Positions 23,606-34,100 of a stretch of DNA of 64,000 nt are shown here, one piece after another; the stretch's first letter is position 1; each line of letters starts with the position of its first letter. Location: NCBI GenBank assembly GCA_003327425.1, contig QOQW01000030.1, forward strand, positions 1 to 64,000. Reading direction: 5' to 3'. Made by a program: the position numbers and the translations under genes. Source of the stretch: Candidatus Ozemibacter sibiricus. Lineage in GTDB: Bacteria; Muiribacteriota; Ozemobacteria; Ozemobacterales; Ozemobacteraceae. The notes below the pieces were generated by a model that made no database searches, was not told the origin of the DNA, and worked only from the letters and a program-made list of their open reading frames with translations.

Positions 23606-25438
23606 TCAGCGGCGGGGAAGCGCGCTGGCCTGCATGGCCTGGGCGTACTGGGGCGCGGCCAGGCCGACGATCAGATGGAGAAGCTCGGGGCGGGGACGCA
23701 TCAGGGCCGGCAGACCGGCGGCCAGCAGCGCATCTTCCCGCACCGCGGCCGGGTCGGCGACCTCGACCCGCACCCGGGTGAGGGCGATCGCCTCGACCCG
23801 CCGGAGGTTGGCCGGTCCGCCGAGCGCTTCGACGAACCGTGCGGCCTTCTCGCCCGCCTGCGGGTCAACCGCCGCGGCGGCCAGCCCGGGCGGCAGCGCC
23901 GTGGCCGGCTCGCTCGCCGGCCCGCGCGTCGGCGCGCTGGCCGGCTCGCTCGCCGTCGGCAGGTCGGCCGGGCTCAGCTCGGCCTCGGGTCCGGCGGTCT
24001 GCAGGTATTCTTCCATGTCGGTCTTGAGGTTGTCGGAGCGGGTGCCGAAGATGGCCTGCACGCCATGGCCGACGATGACCACGCCGGTGGCGCCCAGGGC
24101 CTTGAGCCGATCGGCGCTGACCCGGCCGACGTCGGCGACCTCGATCCGCAAGCGGGTGATGCAGGCATCGAGCGCGCGGATGTTGCTCTTGCCGCCGAAG
24201 GCCAGCACGAGCTGGCGGGCGAAATCGTGGGCGAGCGCGTCATGGGCGCTTTCGGCCGTCGCCTCTTCGTCCTCGCGGCCGGGGGTCTTCAGGTCGAAGC
24301 GCACGATGACCTCGCGGAACAGCACGAAGTAGAGGGCCGCCCAGAGAGGGCCGACGATCAGGAACCAGAGCGGTCGGCTGGCCTGCGGGAACAGCACGAC
24401 GTAATCGATCAGCCCGTGCGAGAAGGTGGTGCCATGCTTGATGCCCAGCAGGATGCAGACGGGGAAGGCGAGGGCGGCGAGGCCGGCGTGCAGCGCATAC
24501 AGGAGGGGCGCCACGAACAGGAACGAAAACTCGATCGGTTCGGTGATCCCGGTCAGGAATGAGGTCAAGGCGGCCGAGGCCATGATGCCGGTGACCCGGG
24601 CCCGCTGGGCGGGTTTCGCGCAATAGGCCATGGCGAAGGCGGCGGCGGGCAGGCCCCACATCTTGAACAGGTAGCCGCCGGCCAGGTTGCCGGCGGTCGG
24701 ATCGCCCGCCATGAACCGGTGGATCTCCCCATGGATGGTGGTGGCGGTGCGGGGGTCGACGTACTCGCCGATCTCGAAGAAGAAGGGAACGTTCCAGATG
24801 TGGTGCAGTCCGAACGGAATGAGCGCCCGCTCGACCGCGCCATAGATGGCGAAGGCGACCGCCGGCTGTCCGGCCGAGGCCCAGCGTGAGAAGACCTTGA
24901 TGGCGGCGCCGATCGGCGGCCAGAGGAAGCTCAGCCCGATGCCGACCGCGATGGCGGCGAAAGCGGTCAGGATCGGAACCAGTCGCTTGCCCGCGAAGAA
25001 GCCGAGGTAGGGTGGCAGCTGCACCTTGTAGAAGCGGTTGAACAGGGCGGCGGCGACGCAGCCGATCAGGATGCCCCCGAAGACCCCGGTCTCGATGGTG
25101 GGTACGCCCATCACCGACCGCGTCTCGAGGCCGCGCCAGGCGGCCATCACGCCCATGGTCGAGACCATGACGGCGAACCCGACGGTGCCGGCCAGGGCAG
25201 CCACGCCGTCGTTGTTGGTCAGGCCCAGGCAGACCCCGATGGCGAAGATGAGGGCGAGATTGCCGAAGACGGCGTCGCCGGCCTGCGCCATGATCTTGGA
25301 GATGGTCGGCGGGATCACGGTGAATTGGGCGCTCCCCACGCCGAGCAGGATGCCGGCGACGGGAAGCACGGACACCGGCAGCATCAACGATTTGCCGATC
25401 TTCTGCAGGAGGGCGAAGGCTTTCTGCCAGAGGTTCAT
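23606..25438 (-). CDS. ptsG: PTS glucose-type EIICB with an extra degenerate IIB domain
   Basis: Glucose-family phosphotransferase permease of 610 residues. The EIIC membrane domain (about 1-380) is close to E. coli PtsG throughout, including the [19 protein letters not shown] start, [18 protein letters not shown] and [18 protein letters not shown] linker with LKTPGRE leads to EIIB (about 395-475; LDACITRLR with the phosphorylated Cys). After an Ala/Pro-rich spacer a second EIIB-like domain follows (about 530-605; [14 protein letters not shown]) that lacks Cys. It probably transfers phosphate from the EIIA-HPr-EI fusion encoded upstream. ATG 25438 is behind AAGGAG. Confidence 0.94.
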   Translation of the reverse strand: MNLWQKAFALLQKIGKSLMLPVSVLPVAGILLGVGSAQFTVIPPTISKIMAQAGDAVFGNLALIFAIGVCLGLTNNDGVAALAGTVGFAVMVSTMGVMAAWRGLETRSVMGVPTIETGVFGGILIGCVAAALFNRFYKVQLPPYLGFFAGKRLVPILTAFAAIAVGIGLSFLWPPIGAAIKVFSRWASAGQPAVAFAIYGAVERALIPFGLHHIWNVPFFFEIGEYVDPRTATTIHGEIHRFMAGDPTAGNLAGGYLFKMWGLPAAAFAMAYCAKPAQRARVTGIMASAALTSFLTGITEPIEFSFLFVAPLLYALHAGLAALAFPVCILLGIKHGTTFSHGLIDYVVLFPQASRPLWFLIVGPLWAALYFVLFREVIVRFDLKTPGREDEEATAESAHDALAHDFARQLVLAFGGKSNIRALDACITRLRIEVADVGRVSADRLKALGATGVVIVGHGVQAIFGTRSDNLKTDMEEYLQTAGPEAELSPADLPTASEPASAPTRGPASEPATALPPGLAAAAVDPQAGEKAARFVEALGGPANLRRVEAIALTRVRVEVADPAAVREDALLAAGLPALMRPRPELLHLIVGLAAPQYAQAMQASALPRR

Positions 25439-25699
25439 GGCACTTCTCCTTGGTCAGTGGCGCTTGATGAGCGGGAGGCGGGAACGGTCGGTCTGCCGTC
25501 GCCGACCTGGATCACGACGGTCGAACGGCTCGGCCGCGCGACGGTCCGGCCGCGGTGGCGCCCCGGCGGCTCGCCTGGGGGCGACGACGCCCGGTTGGCC
25601 TCGGGACGCCTCGGCGGGTCGTCGAAGCGCCGTGCCTCGTCCTCACGAACCAGGAACCGCGGCTGGGGGCCGGCTTGAGGGATGGTCGGCATCATACGG
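25439..25699. other. gap between ptsA-like and ptsG genes
   Basis: A 261-bp spacer between two same-strand PTS genes. I see no terminator with a U tract and no strong promoter, so the two genes may still share a transcript. Confidence 0.4.
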
Positions 25700-28264
25700 T
25701 CAAGCGGCGGTCAGGGTTCTGGTCACCAGGTGGCGCACCTGGCCGGGCGAGGCGAGGGTGAGACATTGCTCGGCCAGGCGGCGGCAGACCCCGAGATCGA
25801 GGCGCCGGATCAGCGCTTTGATGTCGGGCAGCGCCGGCACGCTGACGCTCAGTTTGTCGATCCCCAGGCCGAGCAGGATGGGCACCGCCTGCGGGTCGCC
25901 GGCCAGGCCGCCGCAGACGCTGACCGACCGTTGCCGCGCCCGGGCTGCCCGGGCGGTCGCGGCGATCAGATGCAGGACGGCGGGATGCAGGCCGTCGACC
26001 TGCGCCGCCAGCTTGGGGTGCCCGCGATCCATGGCCAGCGTGTACTGGGTCAGGTCGTTGGTGCCCAGCGAGAAGAAATCGACCTCTTCGGCGAACCGTT
26101 CCGCCAGCACGGCGGCGGCCGGCACCTCGACCATGATGCCGGCCGGCACCGGCGGCAGACCGAGGCGGCCGGCCTCTTCGAAGAGCAACGCCTTGGCGGC
26201 CCGCCACTCGTCGACCGACGTCACCATGGGGAACATCACCTGCACCCGATACCCCACCGCCGCCCGCAGGATGGCCCGCACTTGCGTCCGCAGCAGGTCG
26301 GGCCGGTCGAGGCTGATCCGGAGCCCGCGCACGCCCAGGAAGGGGTTCTCTTCGGGCGGGAGCGGCAGGTAGGCCAGGGGTTTGTCGCCGCCGACATCGA
26401 GCGTGCGGATGACGAGGGGTCGTTCGGGGCCGAGCGCTTCGGCCATGGCCCGATAGGTGGCGAACTGTTCGTCTTCGGTGGGCGGCGTCACGCGGTCGAG
26501 GAAGAGGAACTCGGAGCGGAGCAGACCCACGCCTTCCCCGCCCAGACGCACGGTCTCTTGCGCGTCGGCCAGGCTGCCGATGTTGGCCACGACGATGACG
26601 CGCTGCCCATCTTGGGTGGTGGCGGGGGCGGCGGCGGCGGCCAGATCGGCTGCCCGCTGGGCGGCGAGGGCCGCCTGCTGCTGCCGGAACGCCTCCATCT
26701 CGGCGGCGGAGGGGTCGAGGTGCAGGTACCCGGCGTGGGCGTCGAGAATGGCCGGGGTGCCGTCGGGCACCTCGAGCAGGCGCGGTTCGACGCCGGCCAG
26801 GGCGGGCAGGCCGAGCGAGCGGGCCAGGATGGCGACGTGCGAGGTAGCCCCGCCGCCGACGGTGGCGATGCCCAGCACCCGCTGACGGTCGAGGTTGGCG
26901 AGGTCGGAGGGGGTGAGATCCTCGGCCAGCAGGATGGTCTCGGCAGGGATCTCGCAGGGGGCCTCGGTGTGGCCGGTGAGCAGCAGCAGCACGCGTCGAC
27001 CGACGTCGCGCAGGTCGTTGGCGCGCGCGGCCAGCAGATCGTTGTGCAGGGCGGCCAGCCGGTCGGCCTGGGTGGCGATCGCCTTCTTCCAGGCGAAGGC
27101 GGCGCTGGCTCCCTTGGCGATGGCGCTGCGAGCGAGATCGAGGACGTCGGGATCCTCGAGGAGCTCCTGATGGGCCGCGAAGATGGCCGCTTTGCTCGGG
27201 TCGGCTCCGGCCAGCCAGCGGGCGTGCAGGGCGGCAAGCTGGCTGCGGGCCTGGTCGAGGGCGTTCGACAGCCGATCGCCTTCCCTGACCGGATCATCGC
27301 CCTTTTCTCGCACCGCGATCTCGGCATGCTGCACCCGGAAGGTGCGACCGACCGCCAGGCCTGGCGAGGCGATGACGCCGCCCAGCCGGTGGGGATCGGT
27401 CGAGGGGGGCCGGGCCGGAGCCGGGCTGGCGGCAGGCGCGGCCGCCGGGGCGGCGGCGGGCGCCCCGCCCTGGATTCCCTCCCCGAGCCCGTCGCGCAAG
27501 GCCGGGGCCAGCAGGGCGACCGCCTCGGCCGCATCGGGGCCGGTGGCGGTCACCAGCACCTTGTCGCCCTGCCGGATGTCGAGCGCCATGATGGAGACCA
27601 CGCTCTTGGCGTTGGCCGTCTTGTCGCCGCGTCGCAAGCGGATCTCCGAGGCGAAGCGGCGGGCCAGCCCGACCAGCACGGCGGCCGGCCGGGCATGCAG
27701 CCCGGTCGGGTTCGGGATCACGATCGTCTCGGAGGTCGCCGTGGGCCCCGTCTGGTCGCCGTTGGCTTCCGCCGTCTCGGCCTGGCGCAGGGCGAGTTCG
27801 AGGATGGTGTCGCGACCGGCGGTGACGAGGCCATCGGCTTGCCGCATCCCGGTGATGCGATCAGGGGTGGTGATGATGATCTGGGTCAGCAGGCTGCGGG
27901 CTTTGGTGCCTACGCGGTCGGCGTCGAATGCGAGCAGCGGCTGGCCGGCCTCGACCTGGGCGCCCACGGCGACTCGGGGGGTGAAGCCATCGCCTTTGAG
28001 ATGGACGGTATCGAGGCCGATGTGCATCATCACCTCGAGGCCGGGCTGGGGCTGCACGGTCACGGCATGGCCGCAGGCGTGGATCTGGGTGACCGTGCCA
28101 GCGCAGGGGGCGACCAGCACCTGGCTGGTCGGATCGATCGACAGGCCGTCTCCCACCAATTTCTGGGCGAAGACCGGATCGGGCACGTGCTCGAGCGGAA
28201 CGACCCGCCCGGACAAGGGGGCGACCAGGGTCAGGGTGGTGGAGGGAACGTGGGCTGTCGACAT
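25700..28264 (-). CDS. PTS EIIA(Glc)-HPr-EI fusion phosphotransferase
   Basis: An 854-residue cytoplasmic multiphosphoryl transfer protein. It carries EIIA of the Crr type (about 5-150; GHAV and MMHIGLDT with the active His), HPr (about 185-270; GLHARPA His and the ANAKSVVSIM serine region) and enzyme I (about 310-850; GGGATSHVAI active His, RTLDVGGDKP, GIMVEVP, DFFSLGTNDLTQYTLAMDR, CGGLAGDP). One polypeptide thus carries phosphate from PEP to EIIB of the neighbouring PtsG. The start is ATG 28264 behind GGGAGG; the longer frame has none. A promoter lies just upstream, and ptsG follows on the same strand after 261 bp. Confidence 0.95.
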   Translation of the reverse strand: MSTAHVPSTTLTLVAPLSGRVVPLEHVPDPVFAQKLVGDGLSIDPTSQVLVAPCAGTVTQIHACGHAVTVQPQPGLEVMMHIGLDTVHLKGDGFTPRVAVGAQVEAGQPLLAFDADRVGTKARSLLTQIIITTPDRITGMRQADGLVTAGRDTILELALRQAETAEANGDQTGPTATSETIVIPNPTGLHARPAAVLVGLARRFASEIRLRRGDKTANAKSVVSIMALDIRQGDKVLVTATGPDAAEAVALLAPALRDGLGEGIQGGAPAAAPAAAPAASPAPARPPSTDPHRLGGVIASPGLAVGRTFRVQHAEIAVREKGDDPVREGDRLSNALDQARSQLAALHARWLAGADPSKAAIFAAHQELLEDPDVLDLARSAIAKGASAAFAWKKAIATQADRLAALHNDLLAARANDLRDVGRRVLLLLTGHTEAPCEIPAETILLAEDLTPSDLANLDRQRVLGIATVGGGATSHVAILARSLGLPALAGVEPRLLEVPDGTPAILDAHAGYLHLDPSAAEMEAFRQQQAALAAQRAADLAAAAAPATTQDGQRVIVVANIGSLADAQETVRLGGEGVGLLRSEFLFLDRVTPPTEDEQFATYRAMAEALGPERPLVIRTLDVGGDKPLAYLPLPPEENPFLGVRGLRISLDRPDLLRTQVRAILRAAVGYRVQVMFPMVTSVDEWRAAKALLFEEAGRLGLPPVPAGIMVEVPAAAVLAERFAEEVDFFSLGTNDLTQYTLAMDRGHPKLAAQVDGLHPAVLHLIAATARAARARQRSVSVCGGLAGDPQAVPILLGLGIDKLSVSVPALPDIKALIRRLDLGVCRRLAEQCLTLASPGQVRHLVTRTLTAA

Positions 28265-28315
28265 GGGATCGAAACCTCCCGGAATCCTTGAGGAATGGGG
28301 AGAACGCGTGTCGCC

Positions 28316-28345
28316 ACTATACCCTGCTCGCCTCTTCCCAGACAA
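28316..28345 (-). promoter_or_regulatory. sigma70-type promoter of the PTS operon
   Basis: On the minus strand TTGTCT (28345-28340), 18 bp, TATAGT (28321-28316). Initiation near 28309 gives a leader of about 45 nt before the fusion gene. No RNA antiterminator site is evident in so short a leader. Confidence 0.75.
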
Positions 28346-28372
28346 CCCATCGAGTGGACGGGGGATGAGGGT

Positions 28373-30694
28373 TCAGAAGCGTGGCACGCCCGCTCGTTCG
28401 TACGGCAGCACGAAGGGCTGGCCGAATCGACAGCCAACCAGCCAGGGGACGTGTTGCGGCAGGGCGGCTCGCAGTCGCTCGTTGGCCTCGTCGCCCAGAT
28501 CGAGGGCGATCACGATGTCCTGGCGGAGCGGGTCGGCGGAATTGAGCCGGACGACTTCCCATGGACTGATATCGAAATGGATGGGGTCGCGGCCGCGGGC
28601 TTCTGCCAGGTGGCGGCGCAGCACCTCGACGGCCTGGTCGGGGGTGGCGGCGAGCTGCAGATCGCTGGTCAGGCCGTCGACGTCGAGCGCATCCTGCCCG
28701 ACGATGGCCATCACCTGGTCTTTGGGCAGGCCGTGCCCGGCCAGGAGGCGGGCCAGCGGCAGCCGCGGTCGCGTCGGATTGCGCAGGAAGAGCAACGCGG
28801 GGCCGGTGACCGACGTGGCGACGAAACGCTGGAAGGTCCGGTCGATGTTCCAGTATTTGCGGGCCAGCGACGCCCAAGCCTGATGGGCGGTGAGCAGCAG
28901 GGCGAAGGCGGCGGCCAGAGCCAGCCAGCGCCTGACCGCGGCGGCGCCGGCCAGGCGGGTCAACGCTTCGATGGCCCGGGCGGCGCCCAGGGCGGCGGCG
29001 GGCAGCAGGCCGAAGAAGAACCGGGGGCCGTAGCAGAAATCCTGGTAGTAATAGACCGAGTAGGTCAGGAAGGTGAGGCCGGCCTGGACCAGCACGAATC
29101 GCTCGAGAAGCAGGTCGACCCGGGTGGTGCCAGCGATGGATGCCCCCTCGGCGCGCGCCGCGGTCTCGCCAACATCGTCGGGAAGCGCCGCCCGCCAACG
29201 CAGGAAGGCGAAGCCCAGCCCGCCCGTCACCACGCCGCCGAAGGCGAACACGGTGAAGCCGAGCGCATTGTCGAGCAGATTCTGCCAGAGCACGGCCAGC
29301 GGGGTGCGTCCCCATGATTCGACGGCCGCCCCGACCTGGCGCGCCGCCTGCGCCGGATCGCCGGTATGGAGACGCGACAAGGCGGCCTGTCCGGCCAACG
29401 CTCCGCTGACCACCACCCCGAGCACCGCGAGAAAGATGACCCGCCGCCGGGCGAACCCCGGCCACGACAGAGCCGTGACGGCCAGCCCGCCCAGCAGGGC
29501 GAGGGCCTCGACCCGGCGGGTCAGCAGGCACCCGCCCACCGCCAGGCCCGCCAGCAGAGCGCCCACGCTCGCACCGGCGCCGGCGTTCCGCCGGCCGCCG
29601 AGGCCAGCCACCAGACCCCGAGCCGCGATCACGATCCACAGCAAGGCGAGCAGGTGGTTCATCCGCCCGGCCGCCATGATGATCAAGAAGGGCGACCACC
29701 CCAGCAGCAGGGCGGCCCACCGACTCGTCGTCGGGCCGTGGGTGGCGGCGACCAGGTCGTGCCAGAGCAGAATGACGAGAGCGGCCAGCAGCGGATTGAC
29801 CAGCCCTTCGGCCCCCCACCGCTGGACGAGCGCCCAGAGGAAGGCGAGCGCCGGCTGGTAGGTGGAGAACAGGTGACGGCCGTTGTCATTGAGCTTGTGG
29901 TCGGGCGCGAACGATTCCCGGCCGGGGAAAGAAGGGGCTTGCAGGCGGCCCGCGGCCAGAAGGCGGGCGTGCCAGTCCTGGATGATCTCGTCATCGACGT
30001 GCGGAATGTTCTGCAAAGGGCCGAACTGCAGAGCGGCGGCCAGGATGGCCACGGCCAGCGCCGTTCCCATCACCGCCCAGGACCGGCGGCGGGGCGGCCC
30101 GCCTGTCTCGTCCGGCGAGCCGGCTGGCCGACCGCGCGCGGGCCCGCTGGCCGGAGCGGGGATCGAGGGGACAGGCGTTGACGGCGCCTTGGCTGCCGCA
30201 AGCGTCGAGACCGAGCCGGTCGGGCCGGAGGCAGGGCCAGGGTCGGCCAGGAACAGCGTGTGGAACACCGCGAAGGCGCCCAGACCGCGGATGAGGTCGA
30301 GCATCACTCCCATCATCAGCACCGGCGAATCGCTGTCGAGGTGCAGGAACCCGCTGTTGTCATCGAACACGCGATGGGGCAGGAGCAAGGCGCTCAGCGC
30401 CACCGCGGCGGGAGCGGCTCCCCACGCGCCACGCAGGCGGGCGTAGGCTTCGCCCAGCGTAGCCAGGGGGCGGGGGCCCAGCGCCAGCCACCAGGCGGCC
30501 CAGGCCAGCCCGATCAGCAGGAGCCAGAGCGGGTTGACCGGCCAGTCCGGAGCCAGGCCGGCCACCCACGCTTCGGCCCGTCGATGGTCGGCCTGCAGAC
30601 AGGCGCTGGCCACGTGGGCGGCCACCATCAAGCCGGCGGCCCCGCCGAGGCGATGGGCCGGCCAGCGAGTCGCGCTCGAGCAGACGTCGGTCAT
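28373..30694 (-). CDS. GT39/ArnT-like polytopic membrane glycosyltransferase
   Basis: A polytopic membrane protein of about 773 residues with at least ten hydrophobic helices. An extracytoplasmic loop motif PHVDDEIIQDWHARLL near residue 235 resembles the acidic first-loop site of polyprenyl-phosphate-sugar-dependent glycosyltransferases (GT39/ArnT/PMT clan). Low-complexity Pro/Ala/Gly linkers separate blocks. A soluble C-terminal region of about 110 residues has PNPR-type beta segments. The acceptor is unknown. I start at ATG 30694: the upstream promoter places initiation almost at this codon, suggesting a leaderless mRNA; ATG 30706 is the alternative. Confidence 0.8.
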   Translation of the reverse strand: MTDVCSSATRWPAHRLGGAAGLMVAAHVASACLQADHRRAEAWVAGLAPDWPVNPLWLLLIGLAWAAWWLALGPRPLATLGEAYARLRGAWGAAPAAVALSALLLPHRVFDDNSGFLHLDSDSPVLMMGVMLDLIRGLGAFAVFHTLFLADPGPASGPTGSVSTLAAAKAPSTPVPSIPAPASGPARGRPAGSPDETGGPPRRRSWAVMGTALAVAILAAALQFGPLQNIPHVDDEIIQDWHARLLAAGRLQAPSFPGRESFAPDHKLNDNGRHLFSTYQPALAFLWALVQRWGAEGLVNPLLAALVILLWHDLVAATHGPTTSRWAALLLGWSPFLIIMAAGRMNHLLALLWIVIAARGLVAGLGGRRNAGAGASVGALLAGLAVGGCLLTRRVEALALLGGLAVTALSWPGFARRRVIFLAVLGVVVSGALAGQAALSRLHTGDPAQAARQVGAAVESWGRTPLAVLWQNLLDNALGFTVFAFGGVVTGGLGFAFLRWRAALPDDVGETAARAEGASIAGTTRVDLLLERFVLVQAGLTFLTYSVYYYQDFCYGPRFFFGLLPAAALGAARAIEALTRLAGAAAVRRWLALAAAFALLLTAHQAWASLARKYWNIDRTFQRFVATSVTGPALLFLRNPTRPRLPLARLLAGHGLPKDQVMAIVGQDALDVDGLTSDLQLAATPDQAVEVLRRHLAEARGRDPIHFDISPWEVVRLNSADPLRQDIVIALDLGDEANERLRAALPQHVPWLVGCRFGQPFVLPYERAGVPRF

Positions 30695-30704
30695 GACGGG
30701 GGCC

Positions 30705-30733
30705 ATGATATCACCTCAGCCCCGAACTGACGA
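30705..30733 (-). promoter_or_regulatory. probable promoter of the GT39-like gene (leaderless)
   Basis: On the minus strand TCGTCA (30733-30728, 4/6 match), 17 bp, TATCAT (30710-30705, 5/6 match). Initiation would fall near 30698, a few bases before ATG 30694, and no Shine-Dalgarno is present. Confidence 0.55.
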
Positions 30734-31125
30734 GTCGTCCGGCGGTGCACCCGTCGGCGCGCGTCACCAACCGACGCTGGGGCCGGCCGTGAGCCGATTG
30801 GTCCCCCGCGGAGCGGTCGGGCCATCTGCCGAACGCTTCGCGTTCACAAGGCCCATCGGAGATCTTCTCGGGGCGGCGGTCCCTGGCGGGGCCCTTCCTG
30901 GCGGGGTCCTTGGCAATGAGTGGTCCCCCCCGCTCTGGGCGCGGTTGTGGCGTTGGTTTGGGGGCACAGGGAGCTATGAGGGCGGGGTTTGTGGAGAATG
31001 GGCAATCCGGTCGGGGGCGAACCCGTTGACTCTCGCGATTCTCGGGACGTGGTCGCTCGAGGTTCTGCCGGCGAGGTTGTGGGCCCATCGATGGCTCGGC
31101 CCCCAGCCTGATGGAGGCTGCTTCC

Positions 31126-31154
31126 TTGCACAGACCGGAACCGGGCACTATACT
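31126..31154 (+). promoter_or_regulatory. sigma70-type promoter of the alpha-2-macroglobulin gene
   Basis: TTGCAC (31126-31131), 17 bp, TATACT (31149-31154). Initiation near 31161 gives a 20-nt leader carrying GGAGGAGGAGG before ATG 31181. Confidence 0.82.
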
Positions 31155-31180
31155 GAGGCATCTCGGAGGAGGAGGCACGT

Positions 31181-34100
31181 ATGAGGAAGATCGAGGGAGT
31201 CCTGGGAGGATGGCTTCTGATTGCCGTCCTGTGGCTGTTGACCAGCGGAGCCATGGCCGCCGACCTGGCGGTCAAGCATGCTTTTCTCAGTCCGGGAGAT
31301 GTGCAGCCTCCCGACTGGCGGCTGCAGCTCGAATTCGACCGGCCGGTCTCCGTGCTCGACCTTCCTCGCCAGATCACGCTGACCGTCAATGGCAAGCCGG
31401 GGGCCATCAAAATCATCAATGCCACCGATCTGGCCGCCGAACCTTCCGCGCAGCCCCTGCCTGGCGAGCGGACGATCTTCATCATCGGGCCGAAAGCGGC
31501 GTTGCCCTCCGGCGCCAGTTGTACCATCTTCCTCAGCAAGGACCTCCCGGCCGCCGACAAGAAAAGCCGTTTGGGCAGCGACCTGCGGGTGACCTTCCAG
31601 ATCGGCGATGCGGCGCGGCTGCTCGCGGTCGAACCCCTCTATGATCAGGGCTCCGATCGCAAAGGCGCTGCTCTGCGCCTGTCGGCCGACCTGTCGATCA
31701 ACGATCTGAAGGCCCAGCTCCGGGTGCTGCCGCCAGTGGGCCGCCTGAAGTTCGCGCGCCAGGGCAGAGAGGGCAAAGCCTTTCTCTTCGAGGTGACCGG
31801 CGCGTTCACCAGCGGCAAGGCCTATGCCGTCTCGACCCGGCCGCCGACGAAGGTGGCGGTGGGCACCCGCCTGGAGCCGGCCTCCTTCACTTTCATCGCC
31901 AAGGGCCCGAGTCCCAGCATCCAGATCGAGACCGATCGCGGCGTCCTCGAGCTGCGCAGTCGGCAACTGCTGCCGGTGTCGGTCACCAACGTCGACCAGG
32001 TGCAGGGCGAAATCACCCGGTTGCCGGCGATGTTCGCCCCCGCCTTCGCTGATCTTATCCTGTTCGCCCGCAACGATGCGCCTCGCTCTCGACGTTCCCG
32101 GCGGCAGGGCCCCAACGATGACCAGGACGCCGGACTGGCCGCCGCCATCCCGCAGATCGAGTCGCGCCTGTCCGAATTCCTGCCGATGCTCAAAGCGCTG
32201 CAGTCCCTGCCGCCACTGCCCAACCGCGTGCCTCTGGCCCATTTCCTCGGGGAGTTCAGCACCGCTCGGGAAGTCTTCGTGCAGCAGGGCCGCCCCGACA
32301 AGCCCAGCCGCTTCTCCCTGCCCTTGACGTTTCGCCCGGCCCCTGACCAGGGCGGGGCCTACCTGCTCAAGCTGCTGAACGGGCAGTCCGAGGAAGGCAG
32401 CACCGCGCGGGTCTTCCAGATCACCGATCTGTCGATCATGTACAAGTTCGCGGCCGACGAGATCCTGTTCTGGGTCACCAGCCTCGAGACCGGCAAACCG
32501 CAGGCCAACGTCTCGCTGATGCTGATCACCAAGGATGATCGCCGCTACGTGCTCGGCAAAACCGACGCCAATGGTCTGCTGCACGTCAAGGAGGGCGCCT
32601 CCTTCCCCGTGCTGCGTCTGCAGGGCGGCCAGCCCAAAGTCGAGACCGGCTCGTTCCGGGTGTCCGACGCGGTCTTCGTGGTGGCCGCCACGGCCGATGA
32701 CAGCTGCTTCCTGCCGCTCGCGGCCAACCGGTTCCGACCCTACGCGGTCGCCCAGGCCGTGCCGGGTCAGGTCTCGCTGCGCTCCCGCAATGCCCATGTC
32801 TTCACCGAACGCGGCGTCTACAAGCCGGGCGAGACCATCTACTGGAAGGTCGCCCTGCGGAAATACGAGCAGAACGAGATTCGCGCCCCGGCGGGCGAGT
32901 CGGTGCGGGTCGAGATCGTCAACTCCCGCGACGACACGATCTTCGCCGAGGAATGCACCCTGAACGAATACGGCACCTGCTCGGGATCGTTCGCCCTCAA
33001 AGAATTCGCGCCGCTCGGGCAATACACGATCAAGGTCAGCGGCCGCCGCGACCCGCCGGTCGTCGCGGGCAAGGTTGCGACCGAAACCTGGAGCGGCCTG
33101 GTCGGCAAGCTGCCCGAGCCGAAATCCAGCGACGACGAAGAGGAGAAAGACTGGCGGGAGTTGACCAGCACCGGGTTCCAGGTGCAGTTCTTCGAGCCGC
33201 CGCGGCACTTCGTCGAGATCGAGCACGAGGTCAAGACCCGACAGAACACCACCATTCCCGAGCGGCCGTTCACCGAGAACTATCTCGAGTGCCGCATCCG
33301 CGCGAAATACTATACTGGCGGCTTCCTCAAGCACGCCAAGACGCGGTGGACCGCCACCCTGGTGCCGGTGACCCGGAGTCTGAAAGGATACGACGGGTTC
33401 CTGTTCGGGTGCGACCAGGGCGACCGGCTGCTGATCGAGACCGGCGAATCGCTGCTCGACAAGGATGGCCAGCTCGTCATCCATCTGCCCATGGACAAGA
33501 GCCTGAACGGCGGCCTGTACGGGATCGAAGTCAGCGCCACCGTGCTCGACGTCGATGCCCGGCCCGCCACCAAGGTCGAGACGTTCAGCCCCACACCGAA
33601 GTTTGACGTCGGCCTGCAGCGATTGGCGAACATGCAGCAAAATGAAGAGGTCACCCTCCAGGCCATCGCCCTGACGGCCGAGGGCAAGCCGGTGCCGGCC
33701 GGCACCATGCGGCTGGACATCTTCCGCAAGCGGCACTTCTACACCCAGAAGCGCGACGCCGAAGGCAACATCTACTACCGCTGGGAAAGCGGCTGGGTCC
33801 GGGCGATGTATACCGAGCAGCCGCTCAAGGACGGGCGCGCCTCCTTCATCGTGGCCTTCGCCGACGGCGGGGAATACCGGTTGCAGGCCAATCTGATCAC
33901 CCCCGAGGGCGAATTCTCCGCCTCGCAGTATCTCGACGTAGGGTGGGTCTATACCTACTCCTTCGATGATGAGGATGAAGAGGACAGCCCGCGGCGCAGC
34001 GACAGCGAGATCATGCTGACCGCCTCGCGGTCGCCGGCCGCGGTGGGCGACACCCTGCGCTTCGATTTCGGCCTGCCGCGTGCGGCCACCCATGCCCTGG

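Larger units (their letters stand above)
30695..31180. other. divergent intergenic region
   Basis: A 486-bp gap between the GT39-like gene and the alpha-2-macroglobulin gene. It holds a promoter at each end (30705-30733 minus, 31126-31154 plus). A small GAACGC/GCGTTC hairpin with a TTC loop lies near 30832-30846, resembling the first hairpin of repeat copy A at 21680. No gene is supported. Confidence 0.5.
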
